A stretch of DNA of 64,000 nucleotides from JABDMH01 sp965223165. GTDB taxonomy: Bacteria; Bacteroidota; Bacteroidia; Chitinophagales; Saprospiraceae. Positions 1 to 9,106 of the stretch are shown piece after piece. How positions within the stretch are numbered: position 1 is the first letter of the stretch; each line of letters opens with the position of its first letter. A model generated the notes under the pieces. That model was not told where the DNA came from, ran no database searches, and worked only from the letters and a program-made list of their open reading frames with translations. Both the position numbers and the translations under genes were made by a program. The stretch spans positions 62,001 to 126,000 of the forward strand of contig CBDCVQ010000015.1 in assembly GCA_965223165.1 (NCBI GenBank). The letters run 5' to 3'.

Positions 1-1612
1 TTTGCTGGCCACGAACTAGACGCTCTTGATTGTGATTGATAGATGGTGATAGGTGATTTGCGATTGCCTGGGACGGTGGATGACAAACGGTCGACATCTG
101 ATGGATCGTCGAGCTGCGGGGCGGCCAGTGCGTGGCAAAGATCGGCGAGCCGCCCATTGGATACCCCTCCCCCTCTAAACATTATCTCAGGTAACCAAGA
201 CCCACATCAAATTCACAACCCACCAGCAGGCACAGCCGGCCAAACCCGAAACCACACCGGTACCAAACTTGGGCGGGAGGACTCCCCGGCGTTTCGACGA
301 AGGAGAACGCAGGGGCCGGGGGCGCGACTAGCCGGCGCGAAAGACAGATCGGCGAGCCGCACATTGGATACGAAGACGGTGGACGGTCGAAGGTAGACGG
401 TGGACGGCTACCCCGAGCTCGCGATCTTTGGATCCGCAAGCCTCGTAGGAGCTGCCGAGCCCAAGTTGCCGGCCACGAACTAGACGCTCTTGATTGTGAT
501 TGATAGATGGTGATAGGTGATTTGCGATTGCCTGAGACGGTGGATGACAAACGGTCGACACCCGAAACCACACCGGCACCAAACTTGGGCGGGAGGACTC
601 CCCGGCGTTTCGACGAAGGAGAACGCAGGGGCCGGGGGCGCGACTAGCCCCCGCGAAACACAGATCGGCGAGCCGCCCATTGGATACCCTTCCCCCACCA
701 AACATTATCTCAGATAGGCACGACCCACATCAACTCATCACCCACCAGCAGGCACAGCAGGCCAAACCCGAAACCACACCGGTACCAAACTTGGGCGGGA
801 GGACTCCCCGGCGTTTCGACGCAGGAGAACGCAGCGGCCGGGGCCGCGACTAGCCCGCGCGAAAGACAGATCGGCGAGCCGCACATTGGATACGAAGACG
901 GTGGACGGTCGAAGGTAGACGGTGGACGGCTGCACGAGCTCGCGATCTTTGGATCCGCAAGCCTCATGGGATCTGCCGAGCCCAAGTTGCCGGCCACGAA
1001 CTAGACGCTCTTGATTGTGATTGATAGATGGATCGTCGAGCTGCGGGGCGGCCAGTGGGTGGCAAAGATCGGCGAGCCGCCCATTGGATACCTTTCCACC
1101 ACCCAACATTATCTCAGGTAACCTAGACCCACATCAAATTCACAACCCACCACCAGGCACAGCCGGCCAAACCCGCAACCACACCGGTACCAAACTTGGG
1201 CGGGAGGACTCCCCGGCGTTTCGACGAAGGAGAACGCAGGGGCCGGGGGCGTGACTAGCCCGCGCGAAGGACAGATCGGCGAGCCGCAGCTTGGATACGA
1301 AGACGGTGGACGGTCGAAGGTAGACGGTGGACGGCTACCCCGAGCTCGCGATCTTTGGATCCGCAAGCCGCGTAGGAGCTGCCGAGCCCAATTTGCTGGC
1401 CACGAACTAGACGCTCTTGATTGTGATTATAGATGGTGATAGGTGATTTGCGATTGCCTGAGACGGTGGATGACGAACGGTCGACACCCGAAACCACACC
1501 GGTACCAAACTTGGGCGGGAGGACTCCCCGGCGTTTCGACGAAGGAGAACGCGGGGGCCGGGGGCGCGACTAGCCGGCGCGAAAGACAGATCGGCGAGCC
1601 GCAGCTTGGCTC
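1..1612. repeat. Repeat array R1 (mosaic tandem repeat, R1/R4/R5 family)
   Basis: A mosaic tandem array that the window enters midway. One module, beginning GGCCACGAACTAGACGCTC, recurs near 7, 471, 992 and 1398. A second, around CCAAACTTGGGCGGGAGG, recurs near 261, 577, 783, 1188 and 1503. Copies differ by deletion of whole blocks, so units range from about 200 to 500 bp. Each unit carries GATCGGCGAGCCGC followed by short GGACGGT-type iterations and a GAGCTCGCG palindrome, the same order seen in R4 and, on the opposite strand, in R5. Short open frames here in several frames follow the repeat period and show no protein family, so no gene is called. Confidence 0.9.
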
Positions 1613-1709
1613 GTTCTAGACTACCGGATGCCGCGGGCGGGACCCGCACCACCCAATCTCCCGCAAGCAAAGCCTCGAAGACGGGGTATAGCCAGGTAAA
1701 ACAAGCAAA

Positions 1710-1740
1710 ACGCCCATCCAAATTTAGCCTGGATGGGCGT
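1710..1740 (-). terminator. Rho-independent terminator of the histone-tail protein gene
   Basis: A perfect 10-bp inverted repeat, ACGCCCATCC at 1710-1719 and GGATGGGCGT at 1731-1740, with an 11-nt loop. Read on the minus strand it is followed by TTTTGCTTGTTTT. It lies about 55 nt beyond the stop codon of the minus-strand gene at 1796-2899 and is correctly oriented for it. Confidence 0.8.
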
Positions 1741-1795
1741 CTGCATCGTGCCCTGCTATACGCGATCACAGTAGCATCGACAAATCGACTTGCAA

Positions 1796-2899
1796 CTAGT
1801 GTTTGCGAGCCCTTACCTTTTTGGTCGTGGTCTTTTTGGTGGCCTTACCTTTCTTGCCCTTGACCGTTGCTTTCTTGGTGGTCTTGGACGCACTTGCCTT
1901 ACCCTTCCTGCCCTTAACGGCAGCCTTTTTGGTGGTCTTCTGACCCTTCACTGTCCGGCCGCCCGGGCCCTGCGCCTTGACGCTTGTGCTGGATCTCTGG
2001 GCGGCTGCCTTTCGACCGCCTCGGCCTTTGGCTGCTGCGGTCGTCGTGCTTTTGGTGGCGGATACCTTACCCCCTCTCGGTCCCGTCTTTGTGACTGTGG
2101 TCGAGGTCTTGACCACTCCGGCTCGCTTGACGGTGGGATGGGCCCGATGCCGATTGATGGCGACCGTATGGTGCTTCTTGACGGTGACCGAGGTGCGTCG
2201 ACGTGGCACATACACCCGATGTGCCCGGGGCAAGCGGTGGGTGGTAGTCACGTGGAAACCCACGTGGACGTGCCGGTGTCTGGGATAAAACCAGCTCCAC
2301 GGTCGCGGTCGCCACGGCCTCCACCAGGCGGGGTATACGCCGAAGTAGAAGGGAGACACATACACTCGGTAGCTGGGCCGGTAGATGTAGCGCACACTAG
2401 CCCAAGGCCACACGTTGACGACCACTCGAATACGGTCAAACTCGGCCGAGGGGCCTCTGCCGTTGTCTTCTTCGGCATAGGGTTCGACGATGACCTGTTC
2501 GCCGTACACGTCTTCGTCGCCAATGATCTGAAGAATGGCCTTATCCGGTCCCTCCTTTTCGATCTCGATCACGGCGATATCCTGAGACTCCTTCTTACTG
2601 ATGGGTACCTGCAAGATCAGTGCATGCACGTCACCGTCTACGTGGTCTTCCACTCGCACATAGTCAATTTCTCCGTCTTGGTCCAGATCGAGATTGTTTA
2701 CCTCTTTGGATTCCGTGTTGAGCAATTTCTCAAAGTCCTCCGGTGATTTGGCTTCCTTAAAGAGCGCTAGCGCTCCCTCGAGGCTAAAATGATGACCGGG
2801 CAGGGTACTGTCGACGGCCATTTCTTCTTGACTAAAAATCATCCCGGCGAGGCCGATGATGAGCATGGATGTAAGGGCTGTTGATCTGTAGATTTGCAT
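1796..2899 (-). CDS. Secreted protein with EF-hand-like motif and lysine-rich histone-H1-like tail
   Basis: 367 aa, function unknown. Residues 1-24 form a signal peptide ending near FSQ. An acidic globular region (25-150) contains DLDQDGEID (71-79), an EF-hand-like Dx[DN]xDG calcium-loop motif. From memory, similar N-terminal regions occur in Bacteroidota hypothetical proteins. Residues 163-235 are extremely rich in Trp, Tyr, Pro, His and Arg. Residues 236-367 are low-complexity Lys/Ala/Thr/Gly with repeated KKTT and KGKKGKA-like units, resembling histone H1 or Hc1 tails. The signal peptide argues against a nucleoid role and for binding an anionic polymer (extracellular DNA, polysaccharide, lipid A) outside the cell; that is inference. 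The gene stands alone with its own terminator, next to an IS element. Confidence 0.8.
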   Translation of the reverse strand: MQIYRSTALTSMLIIGLAGMIFSQEEMAVDSTLPGHHFSLEGALALFKEAKSPEDFEKLLNTESKEVNNLDLDQDGEIDYVRVEDHVDGDVHALILQVPISKKESQDIAVIEIEKEGPDKAILQIIGDEDVYGEQVIVEPYAEEDNGRGPSAEFDRIRVVVNVWPWASVRYIYRPSYRVYVSPFYFGVYPAWWRPWRPRPWSWFYPRHRHVHVGFHVTTTHRLPRAHRVYVPRRRTSVTVKKHHTVAINRHRAHPTVKRAGVVKTSTTVTKTGPRGGKVSATKSTTTAAAKGRGGRKAAAQRSSTSVKAQGPGGRTVKGQKTTKKAAVKGRKGKASASKTTKKATVKGKKGKATKKTTTKKVRARKH

Positions 2900-2987
2900 G
2901 ACTCTTTTGGTTTGTACAGTCCATTGACTCCCTGGGGAGCCCTGGGTTTAATTCAGGTAAAAAAACATGCATGATTTAGGAAATCAC

Positions 2988-3060
2988 CAACAGCCATGAA
3001 AGTCTTGGCTTATAGCCCGGTATCTTGGTACCAATTAAACGTATGGACTTATGGCTGTTG
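2988..3060 (+). ncRNA. Candidate bridge RNA or structured leader of the IS110 element
   Basis: A perfect 10-bp inverted repeat, CAACAGCCAT (2988-2997) and ATGGCTGTTG (3051-3060), encloses two smaller hairpins: GGCT/AGCC (3007-3017) and GGTA/TACC (3019-3032). Together they could form a three-way junction. The outer 3' arm contains the transposase start codon at 3051, so folding would also hide the start. IS110-family transposases are known to use a bridge RNA transcribed from a non-coding end. Assigning it to this segment is inference from position and foldability. Confidence 0.4.
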
Positions 3061-4271
3061 ATCAATTTCCCATTATCGTTGAGCGTGGTTGTGGAATGGA
3101 TGTGCACAAAGATACGGTTGTTGCGACAATTCGAGGGGCAGATATTGAGGTAACCACAGCGACATTTAAGACGTTTAGCGACGATCTGACAGAGATGATA
3201 TGTTGGCTTCAGAACCATGGAGTTACGCATGTTGCGATGGAGAGCACGGGAGTGTACTGGAAGCCGGTGTACTACATGCTGGAGGAATTCTTCGAGGTTT
3301 TGTTGGTCAATGCCCGTCACATCAAGAATGTTCCTGGGCAGAAGACGGATAAGAAAGATTCAGAATGGATTGCCAAACTGTTACTCAGTGGTCTTCTGAA
3401 GGGGAGTTTTGTTCCTGGCCAAGAGATACGGGAATTGCGAGCATTGCACCGTCACCGTCGAAAGCTGATCGGTCAGCGAACGGCACAGAAGAATCGACTG
3501 CAAAATGTGTTGGAACAAGCCAATATCAAATTACGCAGTGTGCTCAGTGACGTATTTGGTGTGTCGGGTTTGTCGATGATACAAGCCATATCTAGCGGGC
3601 AAACGGACCCTGAGGTATTGTGTGAATTAGCAAAAGGGTCTCTAAGAAATAAGAAGGATCAATTACGAAAGGCACTAACAGGCAGAGTAACAGACCATCA
3701 TCGATTCATGTTGAAGCTGATACTTGAGTCCATCTCACACATCAACGACCAAATAGCTCAGATAGAAGCTCAGATGGATAAGTATCTAGACTTGATGAAA
3801 ACCGAAGTGGATCTGCTGAAAACGATTCCAGGAGTGTCTACACAGATTGCCGCTGGCATTTTAGCCGAGATTGGAGATGACATGACCCACTTCCCATCAC
3901 ACGGGCACCTAGCATCTTGGGCTGGCATTTGTCCTGGAAACAACGAAAGTGCAGGAAAGATGTACTCATCTCGCATCACCCACGGCAACAAGCATCTAAA
4001 GACAACATTGGTTGAGGCTGCCTGGGTTGCATCAAGGACAAAGAACAATCCTGTACTGGCCACCAAACATCGAATGTTGAGTCGACGCATTGGTAAGAAG
4101 AAGGCTACCATTGCCATAGGGCATAAGATCTTGACCGCTGCATACCATGTCCTTCGTGATCAACAGCCCTACAAACCTCACACTACAGACCCCAAAATCC
4201 TAGAGATTAGAAGATTGCGCAGAATCAAAAGGTTGGAAAGACAATTGAGTGCACTTAGAAAGACGTCCTAA
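3051..4271 (+). CDS. IS110-family transposase
   Basis: 406 aa, apparently intact. The N-terminal RuvC-like DEDD domain shows GMDVHKDTVVA (first Asp), AMESTGVYWKP (Glu) and KTDKKDSEW (Asp pair). The C-terminal Transposase_20 domain shows LLKTIPGVS, ASWAGICPGNNES and HGNKHLK, including the Ser of NESAGK expected to be the conserved serine. These enzymes excise and insert DNA through a circular intermediate guided by a bridge RNA. The start at 3051 lies in an inverted repeat (2988-3060). It is unrelated in detail to the second IS110 transposase in the window, so the two were acquired separately. Confidence 0.93.
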   Translation: MAVDQFPIIVERGCGMDVHKDTVVATIRGADIEVTTATFKTFSDDLTEMICWLQNHGVTHVAMESTGVYWKPVYYMLEEFFEVLLVNARHIKNVPGQKTDKKDSEWIAKLLLSGLLKGSFVPGQEIRELRALHRHRRKLIGQRTAQKNRLQNVLEQANIKLRSVLSDVFGVSGLSMIQAISSGQTDPEVLCELAKGSLRNKKDQLRKALTGRVTDHHRFMLKLILESISHINDQIAQIEAQMDKYLDLMKTEVDLLKTIPGVSTQIAAGILAEIGDDMTHFPSHGHLASWAGICPGNNESAGKMYSSRITHGNKHLKTTLVEAAWVASRTKNNPVLATKHRMLSRRIGKKKATIAIGHKILTAAYHVLRDQQPYKPHTTDPKILEIRRLRRIKRLERQLSALRKTS

Positions 4272-4479
4272 ACAAGATCGTGGCTTTTTTTGGTGGTTAA
4301 ACTCCCCGGAAAAAAAACTGACATCAGACGTCATGTACCAACAGTTGATGCCGTAGAGCTCGAAGAAAAAATTACACTCTCTTGCTATTTCTTATGCCAA
4401 AATTAGATGAATCCGGGCCCTGGGGCAGCGAATGACTTTCAGAAAAAAAATTGAGATGACTCCGGAGGTGTGAAGGGCC
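4272..4479. other. Non-coding right flank of the IS110 element
   Basis: No gene seen. It contains poly-A/T runs and a short TGAC/GTCA inverted repeat near 4319-4333. The element's right end probably lies here, possibly at the CCCTGGGG at 4418-4425. Confidence 0.4.
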
Positions 4480-4533
4480 CTAGTAGAGCTTCGCGTTAGA
4501 ATTAAAAGAAGATTAGTGCGAAACGCTACTCAG
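4480..4533. mobile_element. MITE-like element, short internally deleted copy
   Basis: 54 bp formed almost entirely by two terminal inverted repeats: CTAGTAGAGCTTCGCGTTA at the left and the inverse of CTGAGTAGCGTTTCGCAC at the right. The TIRs match the 200-230-bp copies at 9107, 16825 and 34298, but the interior is missing. Its right end is 1 nt beyond the TAA stop (4535-4537) of the minus-strand serine dehydratase gene. Confidence 0.7.
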
Positions 4534-4534
4534 C

Positions 4535-6121
4535 TTAGCAAATTTTGAACTTCTTGGAGGCCGTGCTGAGATCTTCCTTTCCCAGGCCGGCTAGCTGCAG
4601 CTCGATCTTCTTCGACGCCGGGGTTGCAGCCAAACCTCCGAGCCCCGTACAGCGCAGCTCGGAAGCCATTTGGTGACCGACCTGATACATGGTCTGGATG
4701 ACTTGGTCCAATGGCACCAGATGCGCATAGTCGGCCAGCGCCAAATTGGCACAGGAGAGCGCGTTGGTGGCTCCCATAATGTTCTTGCCCAAGCATGGGG
4801 CCTCCACTCGGTTGGCAATCGGATCGCAGATCATGCCCAGCGAGTTTTGCAACGCCAGGGATGCCGCTGCGACAGACTGCTTGACCGTTCCTCCCGCCAT
4901 CTGTACCAACGCCGCCGCAGCCATACAGGACCCCGCTCCACACTCCGCCTGGCATCCGCCCACTTCAGCGGCAAAGGTCGCCTGACCCGCAATGAAGACG
5001 CCAATTAATCCCGCCGAGAGCATGGCTTGCACTACCTCCTCCCGCTCGAGGCCCATTGCACGTGCGGCTCCCAACACGGCGCCGGGCAAGGCCCCACATG
5101 CACCTGCCGTGGGCGCGGCGACTATCACACCCATAGAGCTCTTGACCTCCATCATGGCGCTGACATACATGATGATCGTGTTTAGCACGTCCCCTCCCAG
5201 CAGCTCTTTTCGGTCAAATTTGTCTTGATAGCCCAGTGATTGTGGACCCAGTATCCGATCATGATAGGAAGTGCCTTGCAAGCCCGATTGGATCGAACGA
5301 TCCATGATGTCGACGATATCTCCCATCCGGGCCATAACCTCCCCGTCCGAGATGCCGCCCCGGGCACTTTCGTATGCCTGGGCCAATCGCCAAAGGGGCC
5401 AGTCATGCTCCTCGTTGAAGGCGAGCATCGAAGCGCACGTGTCAAAGGGCAGTGGTGACGACGTGGGCGTCAGAATGGGCAAGACAGGATGTACGACACA
5501 CATCCACTCCACATGGTCATCCGATCGCAGCCCTTCCAATAGGTCTGCCGCAAAGGGATACGGAGACTTCAGAACCCATCCATGCTCCCCCATCGTTTCG
5601 ACAGCCGAGTCGGTGGACCCCTGGCGAACCTCCTGGAGCACAGCATGGTCTGAGCACCGCAAAAGCAGCACGTGCACATCGCCAACCAGCGATACCGGAT
5701 GGCCATCTACCTCCACGACTTCGATCATGCCACCTCCGGTCGAAATGGCGGTCATCTGATGGACCTCGCGATCATTCTCGATGATCATCATGTAGGTGTT
5801 GGGGTGCTCTGCACTAGTGTCCTTGATTTCGATCTGGATGTCGATGCCCGCCGCGGCTATACCGTCCAGGTAATTAGGCAAACGCTCGTCATCCGCCTCC
5901 CAGCCCAGCAGCCCACCAAATAAGCCCATATCAGAGCCTTGGCTCTCGTGCGTGGTGGCCAACGAACCATCTCGATCAAAGACGATGGAGATCTTCCCGA
6001 TGTCTCCCTGCATGAGGTCCCGCACCATGCGTCCGATGCGCAACGCAGCGGCACAATGCGAACTAGAAGGTCCCCGCATGACCGGTCCGATGACATCGTT
6101 GAAAATACTAGGTCCATTCAT
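4535..6121 (-). CDS. sdaA: L-serine ammonia-lyase, iron-sulfur type, single chain
   Basis: Deaminates L-serine to pyruvate and ammonia using a [4Fe-4S] cluster. With the start at the ATG at 6119-6121 (MNGPSIFNDVIGPVMRGPSS) it is 528 aa; an upstream in-frame ATG would add 27 residues unlike the family. The N-terminal beta domain carries GPSSSH; the C-terminal alpha domain carries APTAGACG, GGCQAECG and CDPIANRVEAPC, which contain the cluster cysteines. The protein ends in Cys (KKFKIC). In the Legionella type-2 enzyme the C-terminal cysteine reaches into the active site and ligates the cluster iron, and the same tail-in-mouth arrangement is likely here. Monocistronic. A short MITE-like element starts 1 nt after the stop. 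Confidence 0.92.
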   Translation of the reverse strand: MNGPSIFNDVIGPVMRGPSSSHCAAALRIGRMVRDLMQGDIGKISIVFDRDGSLATTHESQGSDMGLFGGLLGWEADDERLPNYLDGIAAAGIDIQIEIKDTSAEHPNTYMMIIENDREVHQMTAISTGGGMIEVVEVDGHPVSLVGDVHVLLLRCSDHAVLQEVRQGSTDSAVETMGEHGWVLKSPYPFAADLLEGLRSDDHVEWMCVVHPVLPILTPTSSPLPFDTCASMLAFNEEHDWPLWRLAQAYESARGGISDGEVMARMGDIVDIMDRSIQSGLQGTSYHDRILGPQSLGYQDKFDRKELLGGDVLNTIIMYVSAMMEVKSSMGVIVAAPTAGACGALPGAVLGAARAMGLEREEVVQAMLSAGLIGVFIAGQATFAAEVGGCQAECGAGSCMAAAALVQMAGGTVKQSVAAASLALQNSLGMICDPIANRVEAPCLGKNIMGATNALSCANLALADYAHLVPLDQVIQTMYQVGHQMASELRCTGLGGLAATPASKKIELQLAGLGKEDLSTASKKFKIC

Positions 6122-6261
6122 GATGTCTAATATTAGCGCAATTATTTGACATACACCATCTTCGATGGTCGAAGGTGTTGGCGGGTGCGTGTGGCATATC
6201 ACTTGATGAGAGGTCCTCTACTCGCGAAATAAGGTGTAACGTGGCAGAAAGGCTTAACCGT

Positions 6262-6300
6262 GGAATGGTGGAATGGTGGAATCATGGAATCGTTGAGCCG
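6262..6300. repeat. Short GGAATNGTGGAAT-type simple repeat
   Basis: GTGGAATGGTGGAATGGTGG followed by AATCATGGAATCGTTGAG, about 10-bp units upstream of the ABC-F gene. The motif resembles the GGAATTGTTGAA stretches inside R2 and may be a relic or seed of the same family. Confidence 0.5.
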
Positions 6301-6392
6301 ATCTTGGCATATTCAGCCATCTAACTTGGCTGGAAGGTAGATATGTCAAGGGTTAACCCCATCTCATACCTGTGGTGTTGTGATCCATGTCT

Positions 6393-6420
6393 TTTGCTCG
6401 CCGCCGAAGGCTTACATTTG
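6393..6420 (+). promoter_or_regulatory. Bacteroidota-type promoter of the ABC-F gene
   Basis: TTTG at 6393-6396 and TACATTTG at 6413-6420 match the -33 TTTG and -7 TAnnTTTG elements. The 16-nt spacing is slightly short. The start codon at 6440 is 20 nt downstream, so the leader would be about 13 nt. Confidence 0.6.
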
Positions 6421-6439
6421 GGGTTGATTTCTCTGAGGT

Positions 6440-8308
6440 ATGATCTACTTGTCCGCCGAAGGCCTTTCAAAAAACTATCCCGACCAACCGCTCTTTGATG
6501 GGCTCACCTTTGGCATCCATCAAGGGGACAAGATTGCTTTGATCGCCAACAACGGAGCAGGCAAGTCTAGTCTAATCAAGATCCTTACTGGTCAGGATAT
6601 GCCAGACGCGGGCAGCATACGTCTGACCGATGGCATCCAGGTGGGCTACCTGCCACAAGTCCCCCGGTTTGATGGGCTACGCACCGTGGGTGATCTCCTG
6701 GAGCAAGAACACAGGCACATTCGGGATCTCTTACGGTCGTATGAAACGGCGGTGGCATCCCCATCGACCGAGCCGCTGGAGATCGAACGGCTCACGTCCA
6801 TGATGGATGCATTGGATGCCTGGGATTATGATCGGAGCCTGGAGTCCTATCTGACCCGATTTGGCATTACCGACATGGAGCAAGCCTTGGACACTATGTC
6901 CGGCGGACAACGCAAGCGGTTGGCCCTAGCGGTTACATTATCCAGTCAGCCAGATCTGGTGATCATGGACGAGCCCACCAATCACCTGGACATTGAGATG
7001 ATCGAGTGGCTGGAAAAGTATCTCTCGAAGGCGAAGCTGGCATTGTTCCTGGTCACGCACGATCGCTATTTTCTCGATACCGTCTGCAATCAAATCATCG
7101 AGTTGGCCGATGGCAAATTGTATCGTCATCAGGGCAAGTACGCTGACTTCTTAGAAAAACGAGAGGCCCGCCTCGCGATCGAAAACCGAGCGCATGAGAA
7201 AGTGAGCAAAATGGCCAAGCGCGAATTGGAATGGATGCGACGCACACCCCAAGCCAGGACCACCAAAGCTAAGGCTCGGATCGATGCTTTCTACGATCTT
7301 GAGGAGCAGGCCGCCGCCAAACGACGGGACCCATCGATCGAGCTGAGCGTTAAGATGTCCCGGATCGGAGGAAAGATCCTGGAGCTCAAAAATCTGCGCA
7401 AGAGCTATGGCACATTGAAGATCCTCGACGGCTTCACTTACACTTTCAAAAAAGGAGAACGCATTGGCATTGTAGGGCAGAATGGAGCAGGTAAATCCAC
7501 TTTTCTCCATCTGATCACCGGCCTCGAACAGCCGGACAGTGGAAAGATCAACGTAGGTCAGACGGTGGTCTTTGGCTATTATACACAGCGGGGCATCCGC
7601 GTCGATGAGGATCGGCGCATCATCGATGTGGTCAAGGATATTGCGGAGGTGATTGTACTTGCCAATGGACGCAAACTATCTGCCTCGCAGTTTTTGGAAC
7701 ACTTCATGTTTTCGCCCGAGCAGCAATATAAACCCGTGCGGAAGCTGAGCGGAGGTGAACGCCGACGGCTCTATCTGCTCACGGTCCTGATCAAGAACCC
7801 AAACTTCCTCATCTTGGATGAGCCCACCAATGACCTGGATCTGCTCACGCTCAACAAGCTGGAGGAGTTTCTCGACGGCTACCCTGGCGTACTCATCCTC
7901 GTGTCTCACGACCGCTACTTCATGGACAAGCTGGTCGACCACCTGTTTATCTTTACCGGTGACGGTCAGATCAAAGACTTCAACGGCACGTACACTGAAT
8001 ATCGACTGGCAAAAGCTGCCAGCGATCGCGATCGGCAGCGGACCACGAAGCAGAAGCAATCACCAGGACCAGCTCAATCCGGAGCGCACGGCGGGCTGAC
8101 AAAAAAGGAGAAAAATGAATATGCCAAACTGGAGCGAGAAGTGCAGCAATTGGAAGAAGAGAAGCTGGCATTGGAGCACCAACTGGCAGAGTCGTATGAT
8201 GATGCAACCAAAGTCGCCGAGCTGTCCCATCGGGTGGGAGATATCTTACAGCGCATCGAGGAGAAGACCGCTCGTTGGATGGTACTGGCTGAGCGGATGG
8301 ACGCGTGA
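6440..8308 (+). CDS. ABC-F family ATPase, Uup-like
   Basis: 622 aa, soluble, two ATPase domains and no membrane segments. Domain 1 has Walker A NNGAGKSS, signature MSGGQRKR and Walker B VIMDEPTNHLD. Domain 2 has GQNGAGKST, LSGGERRR and LILDEPTNDLD. A P-site-tRNA-interaction-type linker rich in charged helix lies between them. The last 70 residues (from about 553) form an antiparallel coiled coil with many Glu/Lys, as in Uup. ABC-F proteins act on ribosomes, and Uup is also linked to replication-intermediate stability. It faces the TetR gene tail to tail with 22 bp between stops. Confidence 0.9.
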   Translation: MIYLSAEGLSKNYPDQPLFDGLTFGIHQGDKIALIANNGAGKSSLIKILTGQDMPDAGSIRLTDGIQVGYLPQVPRFDGLRTVGDLLEQEHRHIRDLLRSYETAVASPSTEPLEIERLTSMMDALDAWDYDRSLESYLTRFGITDMEQALDTMSGGQRKRLALAVTLSSQPDLVIMDEPTNHLDIEMIEWLEKYLSKAKLALFLVTHDRYFLDTVCNQIIELADGKLYRHQGKYADFLEKREARLAIENRAHEKVSKMAKRELEWMRRTPQARTTKAKARIDAFYDLEEQAAAKRRDPSIELSVKMSRIGGKILELKNLRKSYGTLKILDGFTYTFKKGERIGIVGQNGAGKSTFLHLITGLEQPDSGKINVGQTVVFGYYTQRGIRVDEDRRIIDVVKDIAEVIVLANGRKLSASQFLEHFMFSPEQQYKPVRKLSGGERRRLYLLTVLIKNPNFLILDEPTNDLDLLTLNKLEEFLDGYPGVLILVSHDRYFMDKLVDHLFIFTGDGQIKDFNGTYTEYRLAKAASDRDRQRTTKQKQSPGPAQSGAHGGLTKKEKNEYAKLEREVQQLEEEKLALEHQLAESYDDATKVAELSHRVGDILQRIEEKTARWMVLAERMDA

Positions 8309-8330
8309 TTTCTTGCCCACCCTGACCGGG

Positions 8331-8933
8331 TCAGGCCTTGCGAAATGGGCTGACTTCTTTGTCCCTGCGAATGCTATCCCAGGCCATGGTAAGGGTGGCC
8401 TCCAGTTCTTTGTAGTCCAGTCGCAGCTTGCCAGCCTGGTGAAACTTCACCAGTTGCATCACTGGATAAAAGGTGAAGGACAGCAGCATCTCATTGGGAA
8501 GGTCCTTGATGATCCGATTCTTCTTACCTCGGTCAAAGAGTCGATACAGTGGCTCAAAGTAGCCCTCCGCCTCCTTGCCGTCAATCAGTCCGATCAGTGG
8601 CGAGTTAGCATACTGTTCTAAGAACACAAAGTGATCCGGCCGGCGCAGAAAGTATTGGTACGCCTTGCGAAGCAGGATCTTGAAGCTCTCGTCAATAGCG
8701 AGAAACGATTCATAGCCGGAAAAAATGCTGTTGCTCGCATCCTTCTGCACGCGGAGATACAGCTGCCTCAACAGGTCTTCCTTGTTCTTGAAGTAGATAT
8801 AGATGGTGGCGGGTGAGACCTCCGCCTTGCGGGCGATCTGTGACATCGAAGTATCTGCCAGTCCCTTGGCATTGATCAAATCAATGGATGCCTGGCAGAT
8901 GGCCGCTTCTTTCCTCGGATCCCTAGTCCTCAT
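8331..8933 (-). CDS. TetR/AcrR-family transcriptional regulator
   Basis: 200 aa. Residues 8-55 form the DNA-binding helix-turn-helix (AICQASIDLINAKGLADTSM, then IARKAEVSPATIYIYFKNKE). The rest is the helical ligand-binding and dimerisation domain. The target and ligand are unknown: no efflux pump or other usual partner is divergent from it, and the DNA upstream (8934-9106) leads only into a MITE-like element, so it may act in trans or on itself. A small CCTGAC/GTCAGG inverted repeat covers the stop region shared with the convergent ABC-F gene. Confidence 0.9.
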   Translation of the reverse strand: MRTRDPRKEAAICQASIDLINAKGLADTSMSQIARKAEVSPATIYIYFKNKEDLLRQLYLRVQKDASNSIFSGYESFLAIDESFKILLRKAYQYFLRRPDHFVFLEQYANSPLIGLIDGKEAEGYFEPLYRLFDRGKKNRIIKDLPNEMLLSFTFYPVMQLVKFHQAGKLRLDYKELEATLTMAWDSIRRDKEVSPFRKA

Positions 8934-9106
8934 ATTTCTTACGGTTCTGATGAATAATCAATTGGAATCTTGCAATGGTCATGCCAGAGCCCGCACGTCA
9001 GCGCACTACCGAAAGCAATACTAATGTTAGAGTAATAACTGACCTCAACAGACGCTCTGGATACGTTTGACGAGGTGAAAACTAGGCTGATATAGATATA
9101 TGGGGA

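Larger units (their letters stand above)
2930..4425 (+). mobile_element. IS110-family insertion sequence (boundaries tentative)
   Basis: An IS110-type transposase (3051-4271) with non-coding flanks. IS110 elements lack long terminal inverted repeats, so ends cannot be read directly. The 8-mer CCCTGGGG occurs at 2930-2937 and again at 4418-4425, about 1.5 kb apart, the usual size for the family, and may mark the junctions. The left flank can fold into a multi-stem structure (2988-3060). The element is separated from the serine dehydratase gene only by a short MITE-like element. Confidence 0.6.

Noticed and set aside
1790..2746. 318-codon open frame antisense to the histone-tail gene
   Set aside because: It mirrors the Lys/Ala/Thr-rich coding strand and has no family features, while the opposite strand has signal peptide, motif and terminator.
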